Made by a program: the position numbers and the translations under genes. From Flavobacterium sp. (GTDB lineage: Bacteria; Bacteroidota; Bacteroidia; Flavobacteriales; Flavobacteriaceae): a DNA stretch of 12,634 nt. Under the pieces are notes generated by a model, which saw only the letters and a program-made list of their open reading frames with translations, was not told the DNA's origin and searched no databases. The stretch spans positions 1 to 12,634 of the forward strand of contig JASLDM010000109.1 in assembly GCA_030151565.1 (NCBI GenBank). The letters are read 5' to 3'. How positions within the stretch are numbered: the stretch's first letter is position 1; the number at the start of each line of letters is the position of its first letter. Below, one piece after another: positions 6,474 to 12,634 of the stretch.

Positions 6474-9400
6474 TTATACTTCTTCAGCAGGCGCTTCTTC
6501 TACCGCAGGTGTTTGCGTTGGTAAGTCAGCTTTAATCAAGAATGAAATAACCTCTTGATTTATCTCTCCTAAAGTTTTTCTAAACAATTCAAAAGCTTCA
6601 AATTTATAGATCAACAATGGATCTTTTTGCTCGTGAACAGCCAACTGAACCGATTGCTTCAACTCATCCATTTTTCTCAAATGCTTTTTCCAAGCATCAT
6701 CTAAAATCGATAAAGTGATGTTCTTTTCAAAATCATCAATCAAAGTAGCTCCTTCACTTTCATATGCTTTCTCCAAGTCTGTAACAATATTTATTGTTTT
6801 TAATCCATCTGTAAATGGCACCACAATACGCTCAAACTGGCCTGCATTATTTTCGTAAACATTTTTGATTACTTTAAAAGCCTCAGAAGCACTACGCACT
6901 CCTTTTTCTTGATATGCTTTATAAACTTTTTCATAAATAAGATCCGTTAAAGCACGTACATCTAGTCTAGCAAAATCTGCTTCAGATACTGGCACTGTCA
7001 TTCCAAAATAACGCATAAAGTCGAAATCAAGGTTTTTATAGTCCGATGCCATTTTATTCACATCAATTGTTTGCTCCACAAAATCATACATCATATTAGC
7101 GATATCCACTTTTAAGCGATCTCCAAACAATGCGTGCTTTCTTCTCTTATAAACTACTTCTCTTTGAGCATTCATCACGTCATCATATTCTAATAAACGC
7201 TTACGTACTCCAAAGTTATTTTCTTCTACTTTTTTCTGAGCGCGTTCGATAGACTTAGTCATCATAGAATGTTGAATTACTTCACCTTCTTTTAATCCCA
7301 TTCTATCCATTACTTTCGCAACGCGTTCTGATCCGAATAAACGCATCAAGTTATCTTCCAAAGAAACATAAAACTGAGAACTTCCGGTATCTCCTTGACG
7401 ACCAGCACGACCTCTTAACTGACGGTCTACACGACGTGAATCGTGACGCTCCGTTCCGATAATAGCTAATCCACCAGCTTCTTTAACTTCTTTTGACAAC
7501 TTAATATCCGTACCACGTCCTGCCATATTCGTTGCAATCGTCACAACACCTGGCTTACCTGCTTCCTCCACAATTTGAGCCTCTTGTTTATGCAACTTCG
7601 CATTCAACACATTATGCTCAATACCTCGCATTTTCAACGATCTACTCAATAGCTCAGAAATCTCAACAGAAGTTGTACCAATTAAAACTGGACGCCCTGC
7701 TTTAGACAATTCGACTACATCATCAATTACCGCTTTAAATTTCTCACGAACCGTACGGTAAATTAAATCTTCTTTATCTATACGCGCAATTCCTCTATTT
7801 GTAGGAATCTCAACTACATCCAATTTGTAGATTTCGTAAAACTCCCCTGCTTCGGTAACAGCTGTTCCTGTCATACCTCCAAGCTTGTTGTACATTCTAA
7901 AGTAATTCTGTAAAGTTACAGTCGCAAAAGTTTGTGTAGCTGCCTCAATTTTTACATTTTCCTTAGCTTCAATCGCTTGGTGCAATCCATCAGAATAACG
8001 ACGTCCATCCATAATACGACCTGTTTGTTCATCAACAATCATAATCTTATTATCAATCACAACATACTCCGTATCTTTCTCAAATAAAGCATACGCTTTC
8101 AACAACTGATTCAAAGTGTGAATACGCTCACTTTTTACTCCAAAATCTTGGAATAAACGCTCTTTTGCCTCAGCCTCCTCGTCTTTTGACAATTTTAAAT
8201 TTTCAATACGAGAGATCTCCGTTCCTATATCTGGAAGTACAAAGAAATTCTCATCTGTATCTTTAGATAAAAACTTAATTCCGTTATCTGTTAACTGAAC
8301 TTGGTTGTTTTTTTCTTCAATTACAAAATACAAAGCCTCATCTACTTTATGCATTTCTCGATTGTTATCTTGCATATAGTGATTCTCTGTTTTTTGCAAC
8401 AACTGCTTCACTCCTTCTTCACTCAAGAATTTAATCAACGCTTTGTTTTTAGGCAAACTACGGTAAGCTCTCAATAGTAAGAATCCACCCTCTTTAGTAT
8501 TCCCCTCTTTGATCAATTTTTTAGCTTCAGACAAAAATCCATTAGCTAACTTACGTTGCATCTCAACCAAATTATTCACATTCGGTTTCAATTCATTAAA
8601 TTCGTGACGATCACCATCAGGAACTGGTCCCGAAATAATCAAAGGTGTTCTTGCATCATCAACTAAAACCGAATCGACCTCATCTACAATCGCAAAGTTG
8701 TGCTTTCTTTGAACTAATTCTGCTGGCGTGTGCGCCATGTTATCTCTCAAATAATCGAAACCAAATTCGTTATTTGTTCCATAAGTAATATCTGCTAAAT
8801 AAGCATTTCTACGTCCTGCAGAGTTAGGCTGATGATTATCAATACAATCTACAGTCATCCCGTGAAACTCAAACAAAGGTGCTTTCCAAGTACTATCACG
8901 TTTTGCCAAGTAATCATTCACGGTCACCAAATGAACCCCGTTACCTGTCAACGCATTCAAATACAATGGCAAAGTAGCTACTAACGTCTTACCTTCTCCC
9001 GTTTGCATCTCTGCAATTTTCCCTTGGTGCAATACAATACCTCCAATCAACTGAACGTCGTAGTGAATCATATCCCAAGTCACTTCTTTACCAGCTGCAG
9101 ACCACGTATTATCCCAAAATGCTTTGTCCCCCTCGATGTTTACATAAGGCTTGCTTTCCGCGAATTTAATATCCGTTTCAGATGCTGTTACTTCTACTCT
9201 TGGGTTTTCTTTAAAACGCTTAGCTGTTTCTTTCACTACTGCAAATGCTTCTGGCAAAATATCCATCAAGCATTTCTCTGAAAGCTCATAAGCTTCTTTT
9301 TCTAAGGCATCAATATTAGAGTACATAGACTCTCTTTTATCGATATCTTGTGTTTTTTCAATCTCTTCACGATAAGATGCTATTTTAGAATCTTTATCTG

Positions 9401-9581
9401 CTCTAGATTGTTTAATTTTCTCTTTAAAATAAATCGTCTTTGCGCGTAGCTCATCATTTGACAAGCCCGACATCGCTCCATCAAAGGATCTGATTTTATC
9501 TACTATTGGCTGAATGGCTTTAATATCGCGTTGCGATTTATCCCCCACAAAGGCCTTTAATATCGTGTTTATGAAGTTCAT
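6474..9581 (-). CDS. secA: SecA, preprotein translocase ATPase
   Basis: The product is 1035 residues, the motor that pushes unfolded preproteins through SecYEG. Visible motifs are Walker A MQTGEGKT (192-199), DEVD (300-303) with ARTPLIISGP just after, MIVDEQTGR (514-522), TNMAGRGTDI (684-693), QLRGRAGRQGD (721-731), and the helical scaffold/wing region from about 770 to 1010. Compared with E. coli SecA there are extra segments at about 58-97 and 128-172, and a long one between ISGP (316-319) and VQLTDNG (428-434). These look like Bacteroidota lineage insertions. The protein ends in an acidic tail (VEEAPAEEV) and has no CxCxSG...CH zinc motif; the DNA just after the stop does not encode one either. 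The gene is single, with its own TAnnTTTG element upstream and a bidirectional terminator downstream. Confidence 0.98.
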   Translation of the reverse strand: MNFINTILKAFVGDKSQRDIKAIQPIVDKIRSFDGAMSGLSNDELRAKTIYFKEKIKQSRADKDSKIASYREEIEKTQDIDKRESMYSNIDALEKEAYELSEKCLMDILPEAFAVVKETAKRFKENPRVEVTASETDIKFAESKPYVNIEGDKAFWDNTWSAAGKEVTWDMIHYDVQLIGGIVLHQGKIAEMQTGEGKTLVATLPLYLNALTGNGVHLVTVNDYLAKRDSTWKAPLFEFHGMTVDCIDNHQPNSAGRRNAYLADITYGTNNEFGFDYLRDNMAHTPAELVQRKHNFAIVDEVDSVLVDDARTPLIISGPVPDGDRHEFNELKPNVNNLVEMQRKLANGFLSEAKKLIKEGNTKEGGFLLLRAYRSLPKNKALIKFLSEEGVKQLLQKTENHYMQDNNREMHKVDEALYFVIEEKNNQVQLTDNGIKFLSKDTDENFFVLPDIGTEISRIENLKLSKDEEAEAKERLFQDFGVKSERIHTLNQLLKAYALFEKDTEYVVIDNKIMIVDEQTGRIMDGRRYSDGLHQAIEAKENVKIEAATQTFATVTLQNYFRMYNKLGGMTGTAVTEAGEFYEIYKLDVVEIPTNRGIARIDKEDLIYRTVREKFKAVIDDVVELSKAGRPVLIGTTSVEISELLSRSLKMRGIEHNVLNAKLHKQEAQIVEEAGKPGVVTIATNMAGRGTDIKLSKEVKEAGGLAIIGTERHDSRRVDRQLRGRAGRQGDTGSSQFYVSLEDNLMRLFGSERVAKVMDRMGLKEGEVIQHSMMTKSIERAQKKVEENNFGVRKRLLEYDDVMNAQREVVYKRRKHALFGDRLKVDIANMMYDFVEQTIDVNKMASDYKNLDFDFMRYFGMTVPVSEADFARLDVRALTDLIYEKVYKAYQEKGVRSASEAFKVIKNVYENNAGQFERIVVPFTDGLKTINIVTDLEKAYESEGATLIDDFEKNITLSILDDAWKKHLRKMDELKQSVQLAVHEQKDPLLIYKFEAFELFRKTLGEINQEVISFLIKADLPTQTPAVEEAPAEEV

Positions 9582-9616
9582 AAATATATAATTTGTTATA
9601 ATTCTTTACTGTAAAA

Positions 9617-9624
9617 CAAAAGTA
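9617..9624 (-). promoter_or_regulatory. secA promoter -7 element (TACTTTTG)
   Basis: The minus strand reads TACTTTTG, a perfect TAnnTTTG match 35 bases before the secA ATG. It follows directly after the terminator of the upstream gene, so secA probably forms its own transcription unit. No clear TTG is seen at -33. Confidence 0.55.
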
Positions 9625-9627
9625 AAC

Positions 9628-9652
9628 AAAAAAAAAGCCTCGCTTGAGACTT
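9628..9652 (-). terminator. Intrinsic terminator of the DUF2795 gene
   Basis: On the minus strand AAGTCTC and GAGGCTT pair over seven positions (one G-U) around an AAGC loop, followed by nine T (plus-strand A run 9628-9636). It lies about 20 bases after the stop of the small gene. Confidence 0.8.
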
Positions 9653-9671
9653 TTTCTTTATTTATTATCTT

Positions 9672-9893
9672 TTAATACTCATCCTCGTTCCAAAGATAAT
9701 CTTCGTCAGTAGGATAATCTGGCCAAATTTCCTCCATTGACTCATACATTTCTCCTTCGTCTTCGATCGATTGAAGGTTTTCTACTACTTCAAGTGGAGC
9801 CCCTGTTCTAATTGCATAGTCAATAAGTTCATCTTTCGTAGCAGGCCACGGAGCATCACTTAAGTAGGATGCTAATTCTAATGTCCAATACAT
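9672..9893 (-). CDS. DUF2795 domain protein, small acidic, function unknown
   Basis: The product is 73 residues beginning MYWTLELASYLSDAPWP. The N-terminal half (about 1-45) carries the DUF2795-like core, a small helical fold with the APWPATKDELIDYA motif. The C-terminal half is strongly acidic (EDEGEMYESMEEIWPDYPTDEDYLWNEDEY, read here only as its overall pattern of Asp/Glu with Trp and Tyr). I recognise it as a short protein that is common and well conserved in flavobacteria; its function is not known. It sits between pduO and secA but has its own promoter and terminator, so it is monocistronic. The ATG at 9893 is supported by a promoter a short distance upstream. Confidence 0.85.
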   Translation of the reverse strand: MYWTLELASYLSDAPWPATKDELIDYAIRTGAPLEVVENLQSIEDEGEMYESMEEIWPDYPTDEDYLWNEDEY

Positions 9894-9917
9894 CTTTTAT
9901 CGATTTTAATTTTAGTG

Positions 9918-9947
9918 CAAAAATAATTTTAATATTGAAATAATCAA
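9918..9947 (-). promoter_or_regulatory. Promoter of the DUF2795 gene
   Basis: On the minus strand TTG (9947-9945), a 19-base spacer, then TATTTTTG (9925-9918), a perfect Bacteroidota -33/-7 pair. The -7 element is 24 bases before the ATG. Confidence 0.7.
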
Positions 9948-9967
9948 GTTATTTATGATTTATTTAC

Positions 9968-9990
9968 AAAAAAAGCCAAGAACGTGGCTT
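9968..9990 (-). terminator. Intrinsic terminator after the ABC-pduO unit
   Basis: On the minus strand AAGCCA / TGGCTT form a 6-bp stem with a 6-base loop followed by seven T (plus-strand A run 9968-9974). It lies about 38 bases beyond the pduO stop. The stem is short, so its efficiency is uncertain. Confidence 0.65.
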
Positions 9991-10028
9991 ACAAAGCGTT
10001 CCTTTATCGAAATATCCTTTATAAAAGG

Positions 10029-10601
10029 CTATTCTTTTCTAGGAATCCATTTCACTTCTTCAGCTTGTAAATCGAAAGACAACTTTCGTGCCAGCACAAA
10101 AAGATAGTCTGAAAGTCGATTCAAATACTTCAAAACCTGCTCATCTGTCGGCTCTTCGTCATTTAAAGCCACCGAAAGACGCTCTGCTCTACGACAAACA
10201 CATCTAGCAATATGACAGAATGACACAGTAGTATGTCCTCCAGGCAAAACAAAATGAGTCATTGGAGGCAAAAAGGACTCCATTGTATCAATCTCGTTTT
10301 CCAAAAAAGAAATATCTTCCAGCGTGATCTTAGGTATATTCAATCGCTCTTTCCCATTTTTCAAAATAGCCTTCTCGGGATCTGTAGCCAAAATAGCTCC
10401 TACTGTAAACAAGCGATCTTGAATCTCTATCAACGCTGTTTTATATAAAGAATTAATATCCTGATCGCGAATCAAACCAATGTAAGAATTCAATTCATCC
10501 ACCGTTCCATAACTTTCTATACGGATGTGATGTTTTGGTACTCGAGTACCCCCAAACAATGCTGTAGTTCCTTTGTCTCCTGTTTTTGTATATACTTTCA
10601 T
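10029..10601 (-). CDS. pduO: PduO-type ATP:cob(I)alamin adenosyltransferase
   Basis: The product is 190 residues, the usual PduO length. It transfers the adenosyl group of ATP to cob(I)alamin to make coenzyme B12 in the cytoplasm. The N-terminal ATP-binding loop YTKTGDKGTTALFGG spans 4-18, GTVDELNSYIG is at 32-42, CRRAER at 136-141 (the conserved Arg that contacts ATP), and NRLSDYLFVLAR at 161-172. All are family signatures. It starts 8 bp after the ABC ATPase stop, so the two are co-transcribed. No other cobalamin gene or B12 riboswitch is visible here, which suggests salvage of B12 rather than local synthesis, but that is inference. Confidence 0.93.
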   Translation of the reverse strand: MKVYTKTGDKGTTALFGGTRVPKHHIRIESYGTVDELNSYIGLIRDQDINSLYKTALIEIQDRLFTVGAILATDPEKAILKNGKERLNIPKITLEDISFLENEIDTMESFLPPMTHFVLPGGHTTVSFCHIARCVCRRAERLSVALNDEEPTDEQVLKYLNRLSDYLFVLARKLSFDLQAEEVKWIPRKE

Positions 10602-10609
10602 CTATGTAT

Positions 10610-11299
10610 CTATTTTATTCGTTCATCGCTTTCGATTACACCATCTCGCAAGCGGATAATCCGATGCGCATGTGCTGCAATATCTTCTTCATGCGTTACC
10701 AAAATCACCGTGTTGCCGTTTGCGTGAATTGCATCAAATAATTGCATGATTTCAACAGACGTTTTGGTATCTAAATTCCCTGTCGGCTCATCAGCCAAAA
10801 TAATAGAAGGATTATTCACCAATGCTCGGGCTACTGCCACACGCTGACGCTGACCTCCAGACAACTGATTTGGGTGATGATCCATACGATCTCCTAATCC
10901 CACTTGCCCCAACACTTCACTTGCACGCTTGTGTCGATCACTTTTATTAAAGCCCGCATAAACCATTGGCAAAGCCACATTGTCTAAAGCAGTAGTACGC
11001 GGGAGCAAATTAAAAGTCTGAAACACAAATCCGATTTCTTTATTTCGAATTCCAGCCAACTCATCATCACTCATCTGACTCACATCTTTTCCGTTTAAGA
11101 TATAGCTTCCCGATGTTGGCGTATCCAAACATCCCAACAGATTCATCAAGGTTGATTTCCCAGACCCTGAAGGCCCCATTAAGGCAACATAATCTCCTTG
11201 AGCAATAGACAAATCAATGCCCTTTAAGACATAAACAACTTCACTTCCCAATGAAAAGTTACGTGTTATTCCTTTAATTTCAATTATTGATGACTTCAT
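10610..11299 (-). CDS. ABC transporter ATP-binding protein (LolD/MacB-type)
   Basis: The product is 229 residues, a single cytoplasmic nucleotide-binding domain. It has Walker A GPSGSGKST (42-50), Q-loop Gln94 in FQTFNLLP, signature LSGGQRQR (146-153), Walker B IILADEP (166-172), D-loop LDT and switch His203. Its sequence pattern (YVALMGPSGSGKSTLMNLLGCLD, described here only by its type) is that of the LolD/MacB/FtsE-like group that works with FtsX-type permeases in envelope lipoprotein export or extrusion. No permease is encoded in the window, so the partner is elsewhere and the substrate cannot be assigned. It is 69 bp downstream of the methyltransferase-like gene and 8 bp upstream of pduO. 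The only promoter candidate just upstream (11320-11327) has a mismatch in the -7 element. Confidence 0.92.
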   Translation of the reverse strand: MKSSIIEIKGITRNFSLGSEVVYVLKGIDLSIAQGDYVALMGPSGSGKSTLMNLLGCLDTPTSGSYILNGKDVSQMSDDELAGIRNKEIGFVFQTFNLLPRTTALDNVALPMVYAGFNKSDRHKRASEVLGQVGLGDRMDHHPNQLSGGQRQRVAVARALVNNPSIILADEPTGNLDTKTSVEIMQLFDAIHANGNTVILVTHEEDIAAHAHRIIRLRDGVIESDERIK

Positions 11300-11368
11300 A
11301 TCGTCTGTGCTATTCCTTTCAAATAAACAAAATTCTTTTAAATATTAGTAGTCTTAGCGCCTCAAATG

Positions 11369-11887
11369 TTACATTCTTAATCTAAAATGCTGTTTTAACT
11401 GCTCTCTTCGAACAAATGCTAATCCAAAATAGTAGAAATCCAAGGTCACAGTTGTCGTTTCACTCTCAACCAAAGCCTCCCACAAATCCTCTATTCCAGC
11501 TGTCTTCTCTCTTCGATCAACCAATACAAAAGCATCATTACGCAACTGTGGCAATTCTTTTAACACCTGTAACTTATTCAAAACATTCGCTTCATCAAGT
11601 AAAATCAGATCCACCTCATCAAACACACCGTCTTCAAGGGCACTCACTTCAGACACAGAAGTCATACACAAAACACCTCCAAGCACTTTATCTGAACCAA
11701 CACATACCTTTTTAGGCTTAAAATAAGCAAAAACACGATCGATAAATGCTTCTTTTTTAGCCATCCCCTCCCATTGTGTTTCTCTTGTATACAATCCTTT
11801 TGTCAAAAAAGAAAATACAAACGGCGAGTGCACCCCGTGCTCATTAGTTGCCGAAAATAAAAACTTAATATAAGCTATGCTACTCAT
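11369..11887 (-). CDS. Shortened class I methyltransferase-like protein, probably without a SAM pocket
   Basis: The product is 172 residues from Met at 11887 (176 from the in-frame ATG at 11899). The N-terminus YIKFLFSATNEHGVHSPFVF and the C-terminus with LDFYYFGLAFVRREQLKQHF match, from memory, a flavobacterial family annotated as class I SAM-dependent methyltransferase, usually about 230-240 residues. The segment that normally holds the glycine-rich SAM motif and the following strands is short: VCVGSDKVLGG (near 65-75) is followed almost at once by FDEVDLILLDEAN. A shared-family DNA-binding or other role is possible. It is the first gene of a minus-strand group with an ABC ATPase and pduO. 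The start at 11887 keeps the same distance to the YIKFL motif as I recall in relatives. Activity as a methyltransferase is doubtful. Confidence 0.65.
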   Translation of the reverse strand: MSSIAYIKFLFSATNEHGVHSPFVFSFLTKGLYTRETQWEGMAKKEAFIDRVFAYFKPKKVCVGSDKVLGGVLCMTSVSEVSALEDGVFDEVDLILLDEANVLNKLQVLKELPQLRNDAFVLVDRREKTAGIEDLWEALVESETTTVTLDFYYFGLAFVRREQLKQHFRLRM

Positions 11888-11909
11888 GTTTCCAATCATT
11901 TATGAACTA

Positions 11910-11917
11910 CAAAAATA
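11910..11917 (-). promoter_or_regulatory. -7 element upstream of the methyltransferase-like gene (TATTTTTG)
   Basis: The minus strand reads TATTTTTG, a perfect TAnnTTTG match. It lies 22 bases before the chosen ATG at 11887 and only 10 before the alternative at 11899, which favours the downstream start. TTTG occurs upstream (11933-11930) but at a 12-base spacing, too close for -33. Confidence 0.5.
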
Positions 11918-12039
11918 CAAGCTTTAAATCAAATGTAAACCACCCAAATAAAAGAGTCTAATTCTATCCCTACAAAAAACTCACTACAAAGCACTTAGAG
12001 GATTCTAAAAAATAATCGACATTTTTTTAGTCAATATTA

Positions 12040-12070
12040 TTTGTATTTAAATAATATCGTTCTATATTTG
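12040..12070 (+). promoter_or_regulatory. tRNA-Arg promoter (TTTG-N19-TATATTTG)
   Basis: TTTG (12040-12043), a 19-base spacer, and TATATTTG (12063-12070) match the Bacteroidota vegetative promoter perfectly. Transcription should start near 12075, about 13 bases before the tRNA. A perfect 9-bp inverted repeat (12034-12042 / 12049-12057) overlaps the -33 element. Confidence 0.8.
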
Positions 12071-12087
12071 CACTCGCAATAAGCAAA

Positions 12088-12161
12088 GGCCATGTGGCGC
12101 AACTGAATAGCGCATCTGATTACGGCTCAGAAGGTTGCAGGTTTGAATCCTGCCATGGTCA
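12088..12161 (+). tRNA. tRNA-Arg, anticodon ACG
   Basis: All four arms pair. Acceptor GGCCATG / CATGGTC (one G-U at 2-71), D stem GCGC / GCGC with a 9-base loop, anticodon stem TCTGA / TCAGA with loop TTACGGC and anticodon ACG at 12122-12124, variable AGGTT, and T stem GCAGG / CCTGC with loop TTTGAAT. The discriminator is A at 12161 and no CCA is encoded. The ACG anticodon is expected to be read as ICG after TadA deamination, decoding CGU/CGC/CGA. Two normally invariant positions are changed together: D-loop base 19 is A and T-loop base 56 is T, so the 19-56 tertiary pair becomes A-U instead of G-C. Confidence 0.96.
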
Positions 12162-12162
12162 C

Positions 12163-12198
12163 AAAAAAGACTTTACATCTGTAAAGTCTTTTTTTTTT
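12163..12198 (+). terminator. Intrinsic terminator after tRNA-Arg
   Basis: GACTTTAC (12169-12176) and GTAAAGTC (12181-12188) pair around loop ATCT, extended by A-T pairs, and a ten-base T run follows (12189-12198). The stem begins only a few bases beyond the tRNA 3' end. The A run at the left also makes it potentially bidirectional. Confidence 0.9.
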
Positions 12199-12357
12199 GC
12201 ATTATACCCAATTTCTTCCCTTGTATTAAAAAATAGAACATTTCTCAATCTCTAATCGAAACCTCATTTTTAACAAGCACGAACGCTCTTCTCAGCTGAA
12301 CCATTTGTTCAACATTTTTTAGTTTTTAATACGTTTTTTGTCAAAATAGTAGGGGTT

Positions 12358-12379
12358 TTGTTCGGGTCTTGTTCGGGTC
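12358..12379 (+). repeat. 11-bp tandem repeat TTGTTCGGGTC x2
   Basis: Two perfect adjacent copies (12358-12368, 12369-12379). A third, inverted copy with one mismatch (GATCCGAACAA) is at 12433-12443. These GC-richer blocks stand out from the AT-rich background. Confidence 0.85.
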
Positions 12380-12443
12380 TCCTTCGCAAAACAGCCCTCA
12401 AACCCAAGTAAACACTGGACCTTACCGAAGCCGATCCGAACAA
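12369..12443. repeat. Long imperfect inverted repeat / stem-loop
   Basis: Left arm TTGTTCGGGTCTCCTTCGC (12369-12387) pairs with right arm CCGAAGCCGATCCGAACAA (12425-12443): 11 pairs (one G-U), a 2x2 internal loop, then 5 pairs, closing a loop of about 37 bases. A six-T run follows at 12448-12453. It may be a recombinase-binding or mobile-element end, a dispersed palindromic repeat, or a structured RNA; sequence alone does not decide. Confidence 0.6.
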
Positions 12444-12500
12444 ACGCTTTTTTAAATTACACACTACATTGATTATCAGTAATTTAATTTTTGAAAATTA

Positions 12501-12537
12501 TCAAAAGTGAGCAAAATCGTCAAAAGTGAGCAAAATC
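12501..12537 (+). repeat. Perfect 18-bp direct repeat with 19-bp period
   Basis: TCAAAAGTGAGCAAAATC occurs at 12501-12518 and again at 12520-12537, separated by one G. Adjacent iterated units of this size are typical of transposase- or initiator-binding sites. Subterminal repeats of IS21-family elements in Bacteroidota look similar from memory, but no transposase gene is visible before the window ends. Confidence 0.85.
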
Positions 12538-12634
12538 TATCATTTACTATCAAAATTAGCATTTATAAAAACAAACATCTTCTAAGACATTAAGTTTGTA
12601 AAAATTCTAGACCTGACAGCACAAGCATTATGCA

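Larger units (their letters stand above)
12199..12634. other. Gene-free right end of the window, repeat-containing
   Basis: About 435 bp with no coding frame I can support on either strand. It contains an 11-bp tandem repeat, a long imperfect inverted repeat and an 18-bp direct repeat, listed separately. The segment 12199-12357 shows nothing else convincing. An ATG at 12630-12632 is too close to the edge to judge. The sequence just downstream of a tRNA gene is a common integration site for mobile elements, so this may be an element's edge. Confidence 0.6.

Noticed and set aside
9003..9281. 92-codon plus-strand open frame inside secA
   Set aside because: Antisense to a strongly conserved secA region, Cys/Phe/His-rich noise with no family resemblance.
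11416..11715. 99-codon open frame on the plus strand opposite the methyltransferase-like gene
   Set aside because: Composition rich in His/Pro/Ser/Gln without any domain signature; it is the antisense shadow of the real gene and has no promoter motif.
12541..12634. Weak imperfect hairpin ACAAAC ... GTTTGT and a terminal ATG at 12630
   Set aside because: Pairing is broken and AT-rich, and the ATG is five bases from the edge; neither can be supported.
12199..12634. Possible CRISPR array from the repeated units at the right end
   Set aside because: The repeats are adjacent with a one-base or no spacer and only two copies each; there are no unique spacers of 30 or more bases and no cas genes.

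Overview
The window looks like chromosomal DNA from a member of the Flavobacteriaceae (Bacteroidota), possibly Flavobacterium or Myroides. The evidence is low GC, the gliding-motility lipoprotein gene gldI, a SecA with Bacteroidota-type insertions, a flavobacterial DUF2795 protein, and several copies of the Bacteroidota promoter -7 element TAnnTTTG. Genus-level placement is inference. Most of the window is core housekeeping sequence. The only part that looks accessory is the gene-free right end after the tRNA.

Left block (1-3301): cbb3 oxidase assembly and its regulator. The minus strand carries ccoI (copper P-type ATPase) followed by the first 11 codons of ccoS, cut by the window edge. A Crp/Fnr regulator diverges from ccoI on the plus strand. 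Two identical FNR-like boxes (TGATATTTATCA) sit upstream of ccoI and ccoS at exactly the same distance from their -7 elements, which suggests oxygen-dependent activation of the oxidase genes by the neighbouring regulator. The same box lies much closer to the regulator's own promoter, where repression is more likely.

Centre-left (3376-6074): a plus-strand operon of a DHH/DHHA1 phosphoesterase, gldI (4-bp overlap), and a dual cyclophilin-FKBP lipoprotein, closed by a strong terminator. The last two are envelope proline-isomerase-fold lipoproteins. A gene-free stretch of about 250 bp follows, then a bidirectional terminator shared with the convergent secA.

Centre-right (6474-11899): five minus-strand genes. 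In order of transcription they are a shortened methyltransferase-like protein, an ABC transporter ATPase, a PduO-type cobalamin adenosyltransferase, a small acidic DUF2795 protein, and secA. Terminators and TAnnTTTG elements divide them into an upstream group (methyltransferase-like, ABC, pduO), a single-gene DUF2795 unit and a single-gene secA unit.

Right end (12040-12634): tRNA-Arg(ACG) with a near-ideal promoter and terminator, then about 435 bp with no convincing gene. This stretch has an 11-bp tandem repeat that forms part of a long inverted repeat, and a separate perfect 18-bp direct repeat with a 19-bp period. It may be the edge of a mobile element or a dispersed repeat. I see no clear new defence or biosynthetic system in the window. 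The best leads are the FNR-box architecture, the regulator's altered cysteine set, the collapsed methyltransferase and the repeats beyond the tRNA.
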